DNA of 45,212 nt, from NCBI GenBank assembly GCA_945957175.1, contig CAMFJL010000018.1:1-45212 (forward strand), written 5' to 3'. Numbering within the stretch: the stretch's first letter is position 1; every line of letters begins with the position of its first letter. The stretch is from an uncultured Legionellales bacterium (GTDB lineage: Bacteria; Pseudomonadota; Gammaproteobacteria; UBA1113). The notes beneath the pieces were generated by a model that saw nothing but the letters and a program-made list of their open reading frames with translations, did no database searches and had not been told where the DNA came from. Below, in pieces: positions 34,739 through 44,954 of the stretch. The translations under genes and the position numbers were made by a program.

Positions 34739-37171
34739 TTAACAATGATGAAACGAGCTGCTCGATGAAGCGGTACTTAATGCAGCAGATGCAGTGCTTG
34801 TTGAGGCTTCACCGCTTGCAAACATCGCCGGTGAAGAAGGTGACGAGTAAATGCTCACTGGTGTGCTTTCGGTATTGACGCGTTGTGCATCGACTGTTGT
34901 CGCGCGCATGCGGGTAAGCGTCTCATATAGCGTTAACAATCTCGCTTTTTCTGGGTGAGCATCATCCATCTTGCTGGTTAAGAGATGTAAACTATGGATG
35001 AGTATGGTTTGGCTTGATCCGGGTAACTTTGCTAAAAAATCAATAGCAGATGCTTCCCCTTCCAGGGCTTGTTTCAAATAATCAGAATCTACGCTAATAA
35101 AAGGTGCTAATGGCGCCATTTCTAAATCACTAGAAGATTTGGCTGATATTTGTTGTGGTTGCGGTGACGAGAACTGCGACAAAGTCTTGGCTGCCATACG
35201 TTCAGCTTGTAATCGCTTTTCAGCTATATCTTGTCGCACCGCAGTGATTAATATTTTAGGTACTTCGGGTATATCTATAATGACGATCCCCGAGCTCACA
35301 AGACATTTTACCGCATCATAACATTTACCGTATCGCGCTGCAGCGACATAGGGATCCATGCCCTGCATTATTAAAAACCGCACAATCACTAATTGTTGAT
35401 GCTCTGCCGCCAAATTTAACGCTGTACGCTCGTTTTTAGCCTGTAGATCTCGTAAATCTGGTGATCGTTGCAAAAGATATTTAACGATATTTAAGCGCCC
35501 AAATTTTGCTGCAACATGAAATACCGTGAGCATCAAACTATTTCTTACCTTCACTGAAGCACCATGATTTATCAGGTTTTCAACCACAGATAAATGCCCA
35601 TATTGCGCTGCTAAATGCAAAGCCGTGTCACCAGCTTTAGTGCGTGCATCTAAAATACGAGATTTATGACTTAATGCTGCAATGATTCCTATCAGATAAT
35701 TAAACACAGATACATGCCCATGCGAAAGAGCCAAGTGTAGTAATGTTTCATTTTGATCTGTTTTTTCATAATAAAAACCATGCGATGCTATGAAATATTC
35801 AACAATTGTTAAATGTCCCTGTTTAGTGGCAAGCTGTAGTGGTATATAACCCTGAGCATTTTTTTCATATAGCGGAACTTTAGCATTCACAAGTGCTTCC
35901 ACGACATCTAAATGGCCTAAAGCCGCAGCCAAGTGTAATGGAAATGCCTCTCTCTCAAAGCCTATTTCAATTTTCATGCTTAATAATGATTTATCGCATT
36001 CCATTAAATACTTAACAATATCCAGCTGACCTGCCTTGGCAGCGTTATGTAGCGCGGTTGCTACTAGCCTTCCCTCTGCGTTATAAACACATGTTTTTTT
36101 GCTAGCTTGCGCTTCAGCTGTAAAATACTTAACAATATCAAGATGTCCGTTTAAGGCTGCTGTGCAGCAGATCTCGGAAAGATCTTTTTGTCCAAGATTC
36201 GATGAAGTATCGAATGCCAAGAGATATTGAATGATATTTAAGTGTCCAGCAGATGCAGCTAACATACATAAAGCTTTTATATCTTCTTCGATATTTATAT
36301 GTTTTTGCTCAACATAGTATTTGATGATAGGCATATGGTTATGCACAATTGCATTATATATAACCGTTTTTAAGAAATAGGGATTTTGTCTTGCTTCTTC
36401 TAATAGGCTTGGAGGATTAATAAATATTGATATTAATTGTGCCTGTTGCGTGGAAAAAATAACAGAAACCCACAGATGAAAAGCAGAGTACGAGTCTTTA
36501 CATAGCTTGACGGAAGCAATCGTATTTATTATCTCAGATATATCATCGTCAGATAGTGGCAGTCTCAGTACCAACTTCCAAATAGCATAGCTATGCTTTG
36601 TTAACGTTGCCTCAAAAGAAGATTGACTTAATCGATGACATAGATCAATTTTACTTGCATCGCTTAAATAGCAAGATAATAAATAACATAACGGTAAGCG
36701 TATTTTCATATTTAACTTACCGTTGGCCAATGCTCTTGCCAACACTGATAATTGTTTATCCGTAGCCTCGAGTAGACCTTGCTGCTCAGGCGGATAGCTC
36801 AATATCGGTAATAACCAACTTACATTTACCTGCGTTTGCTCTGAAAGTGTCTTGATAAATTGAGGTAATGTCTCTTTTCGATAAAACCGATACCATGTAT
36901 CCAAATCTGACATACGTAACATAGAAAAAGAGCTTGTCACAAAAAACCCATGAAGGAATCGTGCCCATAATTGGTTTTGCGACGCTATTGGCGAGCTTAC
37001 ATCGTCGTCCTGTAATGGATGACTTGCGCTACTGGAACTACTCACATAGCTTGAAGCGCTGCTTGCACTACCTGAGTCACTTGTTACGCAAAAACCATCA
37101 GCTGTACGGTGTCGTTTAGATGTTACTTTTTCAGTTTCTTCATCAGAAGGTAAGGTATGCTTATATGGCAT
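34739..37171 (-). CDS. Large ankyrin-repeat protein
   Basis: An 810-residue protein. After a Ser-rich, charged N-terminus (SKRHRTADG, a possible nuclear-localisation-type basic patch at about residues 18-21) and a helical region to about residue 260, at least nine ankyrin repeats run through about residues 270-640. Examples are TALHNAAKAGQLDIVKYLM, FPLHLAAALGHLDVVEALV, TALHLAAQYGHLSVVENLI and TVFHVAAKFGRLNIVKYLL. A C-terminal helical region ends in a Ser/Thr-rich tail. There is no signal peptide or membrane segment. Such long ankyrin proteins in Legionella, Coxiella and Rickettsiella are commonly secreted to bind host proteins; that is inference here. AGGA lies eight bases before the ATG. Confidence 0.88.
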   Translation of the reverse strand: MPYKHTLPSDEETEKVTSKRHRTADGFCVTSDSGSASSASSYVSSSSSASHPLQDDDVSSPIASQNQLWARFLHGFFVTSSFSMLRMSDLDTWYRFYRKETLPQFIKTLSEQTQVNVSWLLPILSYPPEQQGLLEATDKQLSVLARALANGKLNMKIRLPLCYLLSCYLSDASKIDLCHRLSQSSFEATLTKHSYAIWKLVLRLPLSDDDISEIINTIASVKLCKDSYSAFHLWVSVIFSTQQAQLISIFINPPSLLEEARQNPYFLKTVIYNAIVHNHMPIIKYYVEQKHINIEEDIKALCMLAASAGHLNIIQYLLAFDTSSNLGQKDLSEICCTAALNGHLDIVKYFTAEAQASKKTCVYNAEGRLVATALHNAAKAGQLDIVKYLMECDKSLLSMKIEIGFEREAFPLHLAAALGHLDVVEALVNAKVPLYEKNAQGYIPLQLATKQGHLTIVEYFIASHGFYYEKTDQNETLLHLALSHGHVSVFNYLIGIIAALSHKSRILDARTKAGDTALHLAAQYGHLSVVENLINHGASVKVRNSLMLTVFHVAAKFGRLNIVKYLLQRSPDLRDLQAKNERTALNLAAEHQQLVIVRFLIMQGMDPYVAAARYGKCYDAVKCLVSSGIVIIDIPEVPKILITAVRQDIAEKRLQAERMAAKTLSQFSSPQPQQISAKSSSDLEMAPLAPFISVDSDYLKQALEGEASAIDFLAKLPGSSQTILIHSLHLLTSKMDDAHPEKARLLTLYETLTRMRATTVDAQRVNTESTPVSIYSSPSSPAMFASGEASTSTASAALSTASSSSSFHHC

Positions 37172-37445
37172 AAATACGTTCCTAAATTTATTATTGATAG
37201 AAATATGTGGCCGTGTTTTATGGCTTTATTAGGAGTCTATTTTATCAACTTAAACTTAAGGAAATATGATGTTTATAAATTAAGTGTTATGGATCTCTGT
37301 GAGAATGAAAAGTAACAATTGTCATTGAAAAATAATAGAAAAAAATAATTCATGAAACGTATGATTTTTCACTGTGTTTTATTGATAACAATAAAAATTA
37401 TTATCATTTTGATATGAATGACAGCAGGAATGAGGTCATAAATAT

Positions 37446-37532
37446 TTTTGTCATCGCGATGCGATGGTTTTATTTACCCCTCATCCGGCCTTCGGCCACC
37501 TTCTCCCGCAAGGGGAGAAGGATATTTTTTGT
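37446..37532 (+). repeat. Interspersed palindromic repeat copy, type A
   Basis: A complete copy with CATCGCgatGCGATG, CCGGCCTTCGGCC and CTTCTCCCgcaaGGGGAGAAG followed by gatatttttt. The same following text, ttttttgtacttaagtga, occurs after the next copy, showing that a unit longer than the palindromes was duplicated. Confidence 0.9.
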
Positions 37533-37559
37533 ACTTAAGTGAACAGAACCAACGAACCC

Positions 37560-37606
37560 GTATTCTGAAGTAGCTCGAGTATCTACACCTCGCCTTTCAA
37601 AATACA
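37560..37606. repeat. Hairpin partner module (second copy)
   Basis: The arms gtattctgaag and ctttcaaaatac match the module at 10409-10452 with several changes. The central palindrome is degraded (gagtatctacacctc). It directly precedes the type B copy. Confidence 0.55.
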
Positions 37607-37703
37607 GGTTTATCATCACTACGCAATAACTTTATTTACGCCATCATCCGACCTTTGGCCACCATCGCACGCAAGGGGAGAAGGATATTTTTTGTACTTA
37701 AGT
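37607..37703 (+). repeat. Interspersed palindromic repeat copy, type B
   Basis: A diverged copy in which the third arm is ccaccatcgcacgcaagggg instead of ccaccttctcccgcaagggg, so the stem cannot form. The first palindrome is also degraded (catcactacgcaata). Confidence 0.8.
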
Positions 37704-37725
37704 GAATGGCATCCTGCGAATACGA

Positions 37726-39903
37726 CTAATTCAGCGGTGTTAACTTAGCATATGCGGCAACTAACCATTTAACACCGGCTTTGTCAAAACGTACTTGTAA
37801 ACGTAAATGCTCGCCACGTCCTTCAAAATTTAGCACAACACCGTCACCAAAACTTGCATGATGTACGCGCTGACCCAATCGAAACTGGCTGTCTTCTGTG
37901 CTGGCTGCTGGAAGTGCTTGAGAACGGTATGCGCTTGGACGCACAATGCGTGAATTCATACGAATTTCTTCAATATATTCAGAAGGAATCTCGGCTAAAA
38001 ATCGTGAAGGTCGCTGATAGCTTTCATTGCCGTGTAACCGTCTAACTTGTGCTGCGGTTAAATAAAGCTTTTGCATGGCACGCGTCATCCCCACATAGCA
38101 TAAACGTCGCTCTTCTTCTAATTGATTAGCATCTTGTTGCGTCAAATAGTGAGGGAATAAACCTTCTTCCATACCACACATAAATACCAGTGGAAATTCA
38201 AGCCCTTTAGCAGAATGCAATGTCATGAGCTGTACCGCTTCAACACCAACATTTGCCGCAGCTTCACCTGCTTCAAGCGCTGCATGTGTTAAAAAAGCAG
38301 CAACTGGTGACATGCCTTCTTCTACGCCAATATCGTTAAATTCTCGCGCAGCAACCACCAATTCACGCAAGTTTTCTAAGCGGGCTAAGGATTTTTCGCC
38401 ACGCTCTGCTTGAAAAAAGGCTTGTAATCCCGAATGCTCAATCAGATAATCCACTTGTTCTGATAGTGAAAATGTTTCTATTGCTTGGCTTAACTGATTG
38501 ATAAGCTCAATAAAGAGCTTAAGGGCATGATTTGCACGTGTGGACAAGGCTGATTGTTGAATGAGATCAATTGCTGCAGCCCATAAACCCACACCTTGTG
38601 CTCGTGCAAATGAACGCAACTCATCTAGGGTTTTATCACCAATACCTCGTGGTGGTGTATTCACAATGCGCTCAAAAGCGGCATCATCGTTGTGATTATA
38701 GATTAAACGAAGATAGGCCAATAAATCTTTAATTTCTGCTCGTTCATAGAAGCGTAAGCCACCATAAATACGATAGGGAATATTTGCTAATAATAAGGCT
38801 TCTTCAAGCACCCGCGATTGAGCATTACTTCGATACAATAGGGCAATTTCTCGCCTTGTTCCACCTTGCTCAAGCCATTGCTTAATTCTTGCAACGATAA
38901 ATTGCGCTTCATCTAAATCATTAAATGCTGAGTAAAGTCCAATAGGCTCGCCTGCATGAGCTTCAGTCCATAGCTCTTTTCCCATACGGGTTTGATTTTT
39001 AGCAATAATTGCATTGGCTGCATTTAAAATAGTAGCGCTTGAGCGATAGTTTTGCTCCAAGCGAATTGTGGTTGCATCAGGAAAATCTCTGACAAATTTG
39101 CGAAGATTCTCAACTTTTGCACCACGCCAGCCATAAATGGACTGATCATCATCACCCACAACAGTTAAATAATTATCATGTGTCATTAATAAAGTGATCC
39201 AAGCATATTGGAGGCTATTTGTATCTTGGAACTCATCAACCAGTATATATCTAAATCGTTGTTGATAGATAGCAAGCAACTCTCTATTATCACGAAACAG
39301 CTCATATGCTCTTAGTAAAATTTCAGAAAAATCAACTAACCCACTTTGAGTGCAAGCACTTTCATAAGCTTGATAAATTTGAATCTGCGTTTGCTTAATG
39401 ATGCAGCCATTGGCATGCACATCTTTAGGCCTAAATCCTTGCTCTTTTTGTTGATTGATAAAATACTGTTGCTGTTTAGGAATCCATTGCTTTTCATCCA
39501 TATTTAAACTACGCAACACACGTTTGACTAAACGTAGTTGATCTTCACTATCAATAATTTGAAAATTTTCAATAAGCCCTGCCGTTTGCCAATGCTGACG
39601 CAATAGACGATGGGCAAGACCATGAAAAGTACCTATCCATACACCCTGTGTCGGCAAATCAAGTAATTGTTCAACTCGGTGACGCATTTCACCTGCTGCT
39701 TTATTGGTAAAAGTTACCGCCATGATGTTATACAATGATATATCGGCCACTTCCACAAGCCAGGCAATACGGTGCACCAATACTCGCGTTTTACCGCTAC
39801 CGGCACCGGCTAAAATTAACTGATGACCAGGAGCTGCAGCCACTGCTTGGCGTTGTTGTGGATTTAATCCGTGCGTTAAAGCATGTTCTGTTACCATCGT
39901 CAT
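37726..39903 (-). CDS. uvrD: DNA helicase II (UvrD)
   Basis: A 725-residue superfamily 1A 3'-5' helicase of the length usual for UvrD. It unwinds DNA in nucleotide excision and mismatch repair. Motifs: LNPQQRQAVAA (Q motif), Walker A AGAGSGKTRVL, TFTNKAAGEM (Ia), LVDEFQDTN (II), VGDDDQSIYGWRGA (III), QNYRSS (IV), LMTHHSAKGLEF-type LMTLHSAKGLEFPLVF (V) and VGMTRAMQKLYL (VI). The C-terminal GQRVHHASFGDGVVLNFEG is the Tudor-like RNA polymerase-binding domain, marking UvrD/PcrA rather than Rep. It is divergent from engB across 74 bases. ATG 39903 or 39897 may be used. Confidence 0.97.
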   Translation of the reverse strand: MTMVTEHALTHGLNPQQRQAVAAAPGHQLILAGAGSGKTRVLVHRIAWLVEVADISLYNIMAVTFTNKAAGEMRHRVEQLLDLPTQGVWIGTFHGLAHRLLRQHWQTAGLIENFQIIDSEDQLRLVKRVLRSLNMDEKQWIPKQQQYFINQQKEQGFRPKDVHANGCIIKQTQIQIYQAYESACTQSGLVDFSEILLRAYELFRDNRELLAIYQQRFRYILVDEFQDTNSLQYAWITLLMTHDNYLTVVGDDDQSIYGWRGAKVENLRKFVRDFPDATTIRLEQNYRSSATILNAANAIIAKNQTRMGKELWTEAHAGEPIGLYSAFNDLDEAQFIVARIKQWLEQGGTRREIALLYRSNAQSRVLEEALLLANIPYRIYGGLRFYERAEIKDLLAYLRLIYNHNDDAAFERIVNTPPRGIGDKTLDELRSFARAQGVGLWAAAIDLIQQSALSTRANHALKLFIELINQLSQAIETFSLSEQVDYLIEHSGLQAFFQAERGEKSLARLENLRELVVAAREFNDIGVEEGMSPVAAFLTHAALEAGEAAANVGVEAVQLMTLHSAKGLEFPLVFMCGMEEGLFPHYLTQQDANQLEEERRLCYVGMTRAMQKLYLTAAQVRRLHGNESYQRPSRFLAEIPSEYIEEIRMNSRIVRPSAYRSQALPAASTEDSQFRLGQRVHHASFGDGVVLNFEGRGEHLRLQVRFDKAGVKWLVAAYAKLTPLN

Positions 39904-39977
39904 AACCTAATGTACCTTATCTGTACTCTTCACCGTTCAAGTAGTATACTTGTTTTTTTCATGAAAGAATCAACCTT

Positions 39978-40571
39978 ATGGCTTTATTATTATCGAACGC
40001 GACCTTTTTAACCAGTGCTGCAGAAATTCACCAACTTCCAAGTGATATTGGTAGAGAAGTTGCTTTTGCAGGTCGTTCAAATGCCGGTAAATCAACCGCC
40101 ATCAATTGTTTAACACAGCATAAACAGCTTGCAAGAGCAAGCAAAACACCTGGCCGAACACAACTTATTAATTTTTTCACACTGGATGAAACACATAGAC
40201 TCGTTGATTTACCTGGCTATGGTTTTGCTAAAGTGCCTAAACAAATTAAAGAACGATGGCAAACGACAATGACACAATATCTTGAAAGCAGACAATCCTT
40301 ATCAGGACTTGTATTACTCATGGATATACGCCACCCACTAAAACCAGAAGATATGACCTTGCTAAACTGGGCTCAATCAAGTCATCTGAATACTTTAATT
40401 TTACTTACAAAAGCCGATAAGTTAAGCCGTAATCAGCAAGCACAAACCGTAGCCGCTGTTAAACGCGATGCTTTAAGTTTACATACAACGGTCATGGCCT
40501 TTTCTGCTACGGCAGGGATTGGTGTCATAGAAGCTCAAAAAACCATACTTTCATTTTTAGAAACGAAATAA
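39978..40571 (+). CDS. engB: Ribosome biogenesis GTPase EngB (YihA/YsxC)
   Basis: A 197-residue TRAFAC GTPase acting in assembly of the large ribosomal subunit. G motifs: GRSNAGKST (G1), [11 protein letters not shown] (G2), [10 protein letters not shown] (G3), TKADKLSR (G4) and FSATAG (G5). Length and order match the EngB family. Its last 15 bases overlap the 3' end of the convergent orphan gene. The region before the ATG lacks a strong ribosome binding site. Confidence 0.97.
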   Translation: MALLLSNATFLTSAAEIHQLPSDIGREVAFAGRSNAGKSTAINCLTQHKQLARASKTPGRTQLINFFTLDETHRLVDLPGYGFAKVPKQIKERWQTTMTQYLESRQSLSGLVLLMDIRHPLKPEDMTLLNWAQSSHLNTLILLTKADKLSRNQQAQTVAAVKRDALSLHTTVMAFSATAGIGVIEAQKTILSFLETK

Positions 40572-43028
40572 AAATTTCTTTTTGCCTGCATTTGGCGGTA
40601 GCTCGGAATCCTGAGGCTTGGGCTTCGGTTCATAAAGAGACGAAGAGCGAACTCTAAACCCTGTATGTCTGGCTGGAGAATCAGACGGAACCTGTCTCGG
40701 TACTAGAGGGGGGTCATAAAGTCCGGCACTATGAGAACTCGACGTTAATGTATACACATCTTGGAGCGCTTTAACAAGATGGTTAAAATGCTGCGATTTC
40801 CATTGCATCAACAATGCATCACGCTGTGATGAAGACAAATACCACGAAGCATCAAGTTTAGGAAACAAGCCAAATAATGTATCTAACGGCTGCCAAACAG
40901 TTTCTTTTCTGATTTGTACTCCTTTAATAAACATCTGAACAGCCTCATCAATAGGTATTGCAGGCTGATCTTCAAGCTTAGCCAGTCGCTGCAGACGCTC
41001 TGCATACATCAGTCTTTCACTTGCATCAATCATGTCACCTTTCAAACAAGGCTTTGTTGTTAAAAAACTTTTCCAATCTGTCACTGCTTTAGGTATTTGA
41101 TCAAATTGAATCGACTTGCAGGCTACACTTTCTAATATTTCTTGAATAGCGTTGACATGCATTGGTGCGTGCATGACCCCTTCTCCCTTTGAAGCAAGAT
41201 AGCGATATAACATATCAATATCTGGCTGTAGCACTTTAAAAAGATCAGCATGTGTGCATGTTTTATTTTCACGTTTCAACGCATGTAAATAACTATGCAT
41301 CTCTCGAATTAAAGAATAAATATAATTTAATACACCTGACTGAATGATAAATGGTATATGAATAGGCTCACCTCCGTGGGGGTCTACCAGATCTTCAGCA
41401 TCTAATGCACCACTATCAAACATATGTTGATATACTTGATACTGCTCACCCAATTGAATAAGCCATACAAGCATCCATGTCATTGGATCTTTTGTTAAAA
41501 CTCTATCAATGACATTTGGATGAAGTGCTAAATCCATCCACGCTTTTAGTAAAAACAGCTCATTTCTAATATTTATTTCTATTGTATCTTTTGAAGTCGA
41601 TATAGGTGCTGTTAAACTCTCATCATTATCAAAGGCTACCAGTGTTGATTGTATAATATAACCATTGCTATCGTATTCTGGCACAAACATAAAATTGACA
41701 AACCTTGCATCTTTGGGCAAACTTAAGATAAGCCCAATATGTAATGCACTTGCAGCTTCACCATCAAGTATATTAATCAGATCTGGTATTTGTGCGTGTG
41801 CAATTGTTACCGTATTGCTTGGAAAAAGCTTAGGCATGATTTCATGAAAAGACTTATACAATAATATAATATCTTTACATTCCATCGTTTGTGCAAGTTC
41901 TGGGTAACAATTAAAAACACCTAACATTGTTATAAGATAATGCTCATCTTGACTTTGATAAAAACCAATAAATTCATTTTCTCTAAGTGATGGAAATATT
42001 TTTTTATATGCTAGAAACAATGTTTTGTACTTTGATTTATCATCATCGCTTTCTAAAGCTAAATCTACAAGTGATTCATTTATAATGCTGCTGGCTTGTT
42101 CATAAAAATAATCTGGACTCAGCATCTTATTCATAAAATTTAAGATATTTGCTTCATCGCTAATCGTTAGCCTTGTTTTCACATGATTGAACAAATATTG
42201 CAGCATGAGAACATCATGAAAACTCACACCTTCGATAGAAAGACTTGCTTGAATCATTACATTTTTATCCGTATCTAACAAAGATACAGATGAAAATGAA
42301 GATGATGTTGAAGAGGAGGGCGACGATGTAGCTATCGAAAGATCTTTCATCACCATAAAGGTCGACAGTGCCGTGATTCGCTTGGTGCCCGCGAATAATC
42401 TTAGTAGACTGGAGGCAGCTTCTTGGAAAGCTGGTTGAAGCGGTATCCTATTTCGTCCCGATTTATAATGTACACCCTTATGAGCGGTGACCGCACGACC
42501 GCCACTCGCAATCGTTTTAATCGTTCGACCATCAGCCGAGATACTAGCGAGCACACGCGCCTGGTCTTGGTGAACAAGGTAAAATCCCTGAGCTACGATA
42601 AATAAAGAGACTTTACGTGCCAATAATTGACGTTTAACATCGGCATCAGTATCTGCTAAAATACGTATAAAATCGTCATATTGACTTATTAATGTCTGTA
42701 TATATGCATAAGCATCTTTGGGTAACGATGGCATATATTTAGTAAGCATTGTGGATAATAAAATTTTTATCCTAACAATTTCGTGAAGCCCTGGATTTTC
42801 TTTATCATATGTTTTAGATAATGCTTGTTGTGATGCTGTATCAATGTATTCGGTCGGTGGTTTGACACACATAAGTAATGTGCTTATTTCTTTTTTAATA
42901 GGCACTTCGAGTGTCGATGCTCTTATGGAGGTTAAGCATTGACCTCTGATATTACGCCAGCTGTCTTCTTGCATTTCAACATGATGAATGTAATCAAACA
43001 GTTGTTGCTGACCCTCAACATAGGACAT
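40557..43028 (-). CDS. Large hypothetical protein, possible effector
   Basis: A protein of about 823 residues from ATG 43028, which has AAGGTGG five bases upstream. A GTG at 43037 lies inside that box and is less likely. I do not recognise the family. One stretch stands out at about residues 165-235: [38 protein letters not shown] followed by helices (described here by its start and end only), reminiscent of a substrate or nucleotide loop in large orphan proteins of intracellular bacteria. A Ser-rich linker ([13 protein letters not shown]) separates it from a long helical region. The last 50 residues are basic and Pro-rich, ending KKKFLFRF. It is inserted between the core genes engB and minD and has no membrane segment. 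Confidence 0.7.
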   Translation of the reverse strand: MSYVEGQQQLFDYIHHVEMQEDSWRNIRGQCLTSIRASTLEVPIKKEISTLLMCVKPPTEYIDTASQQALSKTYDKENPGLHEIVRIKILLSTMLTKYMPSLPKDAYAYIQTLISQYDDFIRILADTDADVKRQLLARKVSLFIVAQGFYLVHQDQARVLASISADGRTIKTIASGGRAVTAHKGVHYKSGRNRIPLQPAFQEAASSLLRLFAGTKRITALSTFMVMKDLSIATSSPSSSTSSSFSSVSLLDTDKNVMIQASLSIEGVSFHDVLMLQYLFNHVKTRLTISDEANILNFMNKMLSPDYFYEQASSIINESLVDLALESDDDKSKYKTLFLAYKKIFPSLRENEFIGFYQSQDEHYLITMLGVFNCYPELAQTMECKDIILLYKSFHEIMPKLFPSNTVTIAHAQIPDLINILDGEAASALHIGLILSLPKDARFVNFMFVPEYDSNGYIIQSTLVAFDNDESLTAPISTSKDTIEINIRNELFLLKAWMDLALHPNVIDRVLTKDPMTWMLVWLIQLGEQYQVYQHMFDSGALDAEDLVDPHGGEPIHIPFIIQSGVLNYIYSLIREMHSYLHALKRENKTCTHADLFKVLQPDIDMLYRYLASKGEGVMHAPMHVNAIQEILESVACKSIQFDQIPKAVTDWKSFLTTKPCLKGDMIDASERLMYAERLQRLAKLEDQPAIPIDEAVQMFIKGVQIRKETVWQPLDTLFGLFPKLDASWYLSSSQRDALLMQWKSQHFNHLVKALQDVYTLTSSSHSAGLYDPPLVPRQVPSDSPARHTGFRVRSSSLYEPKPKPQDSELPPNAGKKKFLFRF

Positions 43029-43240
43029 GGTATCCACCTTTTTTATTTTGTACTTATTGTTATATAGGACATGCCCTCGTTTGCCTTAGACAACCAAGCA
43101 CGGGACACAGCTTAGCCCGCCCCATTAGTCCAATTAATGAACATTGTACCATAGTATTCAGTTGATGAATAATGCATCATTTTTGGCTTCTATCCCCTTC
43201 AAAAAACTGTTACAATCGCAAATCTTAAGATAGACGTTAT

Positions 43241-43246
43241 TATAAT
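43241..43246 (+). promoter_or_regulatory. Candidate -10 box of minDE
   Basis: A perfect TATAAT 65 bases before the minD ATG. No good -35 hexamer is found at the proper spacing, so support is limited. Confidence 0.35.
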
Positions 43247-43305
43247 AATTACGTTTGCGTCCTTTGGATTCTGGCGGCTTAATCAGATCTAGGAGGGTGG
43301 CAGTA

Positions 43306-44154
43306 ATGAATGGGAAACATGTTGTGGCAGAAATTATCGTTGTGACTTCGGGTAAAGGTGGTGTTGGTAAGACTACGACAAGTGCAGCTTTTGCAACTGG
43401 TTTAGCGCAACGCGGCAATCGCACTGTCGTGATTGACTTTGACGTGGGTCTGCGTAACCTTGACCTTATCATGGGGTGTGAGCGACGCGTAGTTTATGAT
43501 TTTGTGAATGTTATCAACGGCGATGCTACATTGAGACAAGCACTTATCAAAGACAAACGCTACGATAACTTATTTATTCTACCGGCTTCGCAAACGCGCG
43601 ATAAAGACTCGCTAGATAAAGAAGCAGTTGGACGCATTCTAAACGAGCTCAAACAAGAGTTTGATTATATTGTTTGTGACTCGCCCGCCGGTATCGAACG
43701 TGGTGCTTTTTTAGCGATGTATTATGCAGATAGTGCAATCGTTGTGACCAACCCAGAAGTCTCGTCCGTTCGCGACTCTGATCGCATTCTAGGTATTTTA
43801 TCGAGTAAATCTAAGCGAGCAGAAGAAGGCTCCGAGCACATCAAAGAACACTTGTTATTAACAAGATATTCGCCTACACGTGTTGAACGTGGTGAAATGC
43901 TAAGTGTTAACGATGTCCTCGACATTTTATCCGTGCCACTACTTGGCGTTATTCCAGAATCACAGGCGGTATTGCGCGCATCGAATAGCGGTACACCTGT
44001 GATCGTCGACAGTGAAAGTGATGCTGGTCAAGCTTATACCGACGCTGTTGCGAGATTCCTTGGCGAAGATAGACCCCATCGTTTTATTGAAAACACCAAA
44101 CCCAGTTTGCTCAAACGTTTATTTACAAAAAAACGGGAAGGAGTTAGCGCATGA
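43306..44154 (+). CDS. minD: Septum site-determining ATPase MinD
   Basis: A 282-residue deviant-Walker ATPase. It binds the membrane as an ATP dimer, recruits MinC and oscillates under MinE to place the division site. K17 and K22 lie in SGKGGVGKTT, the switch region is VVIDFDVGLRNLD, and CDSPAGIERGA is the Walker B/switch II part. The C-terminal amphipathic membrane helix is SLLKRLFTKK. The ATG at 43306 has AGGAGG nine bases upstream. A GTG at 43324 would give the canonical start (MAEIIVV). minC, usually just upstream, is absent here. Confidence 0.97.
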   Translation: MNGKHVVAEIIVVTSGKGGVGKTTTSAAFATGLAQRGNRTVVIDFDVGLRNLDLIMGCERRVVYDFVNVINGDATLRQALIKDKRYDNLFILPASQTRDKDSLDKEAVGRILNELKQEFDYIVCDSPAGIERGAFLAMYYADSAIVVTNPEVSSVRDSDRILGILSSKSKRAEEGSEHIKEHLLLTRYSPTRVERGEMLSVNDVLDILSVPLLGVIPESQAVLRASNSGTPVIVDSESDAGQAYTDAVARFLGEDRPHRFIENTKPSLLKRLFTKKREGVSA

Positions 44155-44438
44155 GAAACTTACTCAAGTATTTTCGCAAGGATAAAAACCCTTCTGCGGC
44201 ACTTGCCAAAGAGCGCTTACAGATCATCATTTCCCATGAGCGAATCCATAGCAGCAACCGCGCTAATTTACTTACCAGCATGCAAAAAGAGTTGGTTGAA
44301 GTGATTGCACGGCATCTGAACATCGATACTCACAAAGTCCGTGAACAAGTCAAATTTGATTTTGCTCAAAATGATGGTCATTCCGTACTAGAATTAAATA
44401 TCACGCTGCCCGATGAGGACATCGTCGCGGCACGATAA
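44151..44438 (+). CDS. minE: Cell division topological specificity factor MinE
   Basis: A 95-residue protein of slightly above the usual 85-90 length. The N-terminal part holds the membrane-targeting helix and the MinD-binding segment (AKERLQIIISHER), and the rest is the dimerisation domain. It stimulates MinD ATPase and drives its pole-to-pole movement. Its start overlaps the minD stop (ATGA), the usual coupling. Confidence 0.95.
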   Translation: MRNLLKYFRKDKNPSAALAKERLQIIISHERIHSSNRANLLTSMQKELVEVIARHLNIDTHKVREQVKFDFAQNDGHSVLELNITLPDEDIVAAR

Positions 44439-44455
44439 TTCAGCTAAGAGGTGTC

Positions 44456-44947
44456 ATGAAGTCTTATTTTCAAACACTCGCGCATTATAATGCATGGGCT
44501 AATAATAGACTTTACACCGCTTGCCGAGCTTTAAGTGATCCTGATTATTTCCTTGATAGAAAGGCCTTTTTTAATTCGATTCACGGTACACTCAATCACC
44601 TCTTAGTTGCTGATCGGATTTGGTTAGGCCGCTGGTCTGGCGTGGATAGTGGACTTTCGTCACTGAATCAAATACTTTATCCTGATTTAGCGAGCTTATC
44701 TACCGCAAGAGTGATAGAAGATCAGAAACTCATTGATTTTATCGATGCTTTTGACGCGAGTCAGATGGAAGACTTACTCACATATAACAACTTATCTGGC
44801 AGTACTAAAACGAATCCCTGGAAATTTTTGATGGCCCATCTTTTCAATCATCAAACCCACCACAGAGGCCAAGTACACAATATGCTGTCCCAAGCAGGGC
44901 AAGAGCCGCCTTCGCTTGATTTGCACTACTATTTATTAAGCATCTAA
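44456..44947 (+). CDS. DinB-family (four-helix bundle) protein
   Basis: A 163-residue protein of the DinB/YfiT superfamily. Three histidines of the metal site are recognisable: HGTLNHLLVAD in the second helix and HLFNHQTHHRGQVHNML in the third. It opens with the typical LAHYNAWANNRLY. Members bind a divalent metal; some act as thiol transferases or maleylpyruvate isomerase-like enzymes, but no reaction can be assigned. AAGAGGTGTC precedes the ATG. It follows minE by 17 bases and may be cotranscribed. A repeat copy with a terminator-like hairpin lies just past its stop. Confidence 0.88.
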   Translation: MKSYFQTLAHYNAWANNRLYTACRALSDPDYFLDRKAFFNSIHGTLNHLLVADRIWLGRWSGVDSGLSSLNQILYPDLASLSTARVIEDQKLIDFIDAFDASQMEDLLTYNNLSGSTKTNPWKFLMAHLFNHQTHHRGQVHNMLSQAGQEPPSLDLHYYLLSI

Positions 44948-44954
44948 AGTCTAT

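Larger units (their letters stand above)
37172..37725. other. Gene-free space with two repeat copies
   Basis: The first 270 bases are AT-rich and hold the ankyrin gene's promoter. The rest is made of repeats: a full copy, a hairpin partner module, and a diverged copy. Confidence 0.6.
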
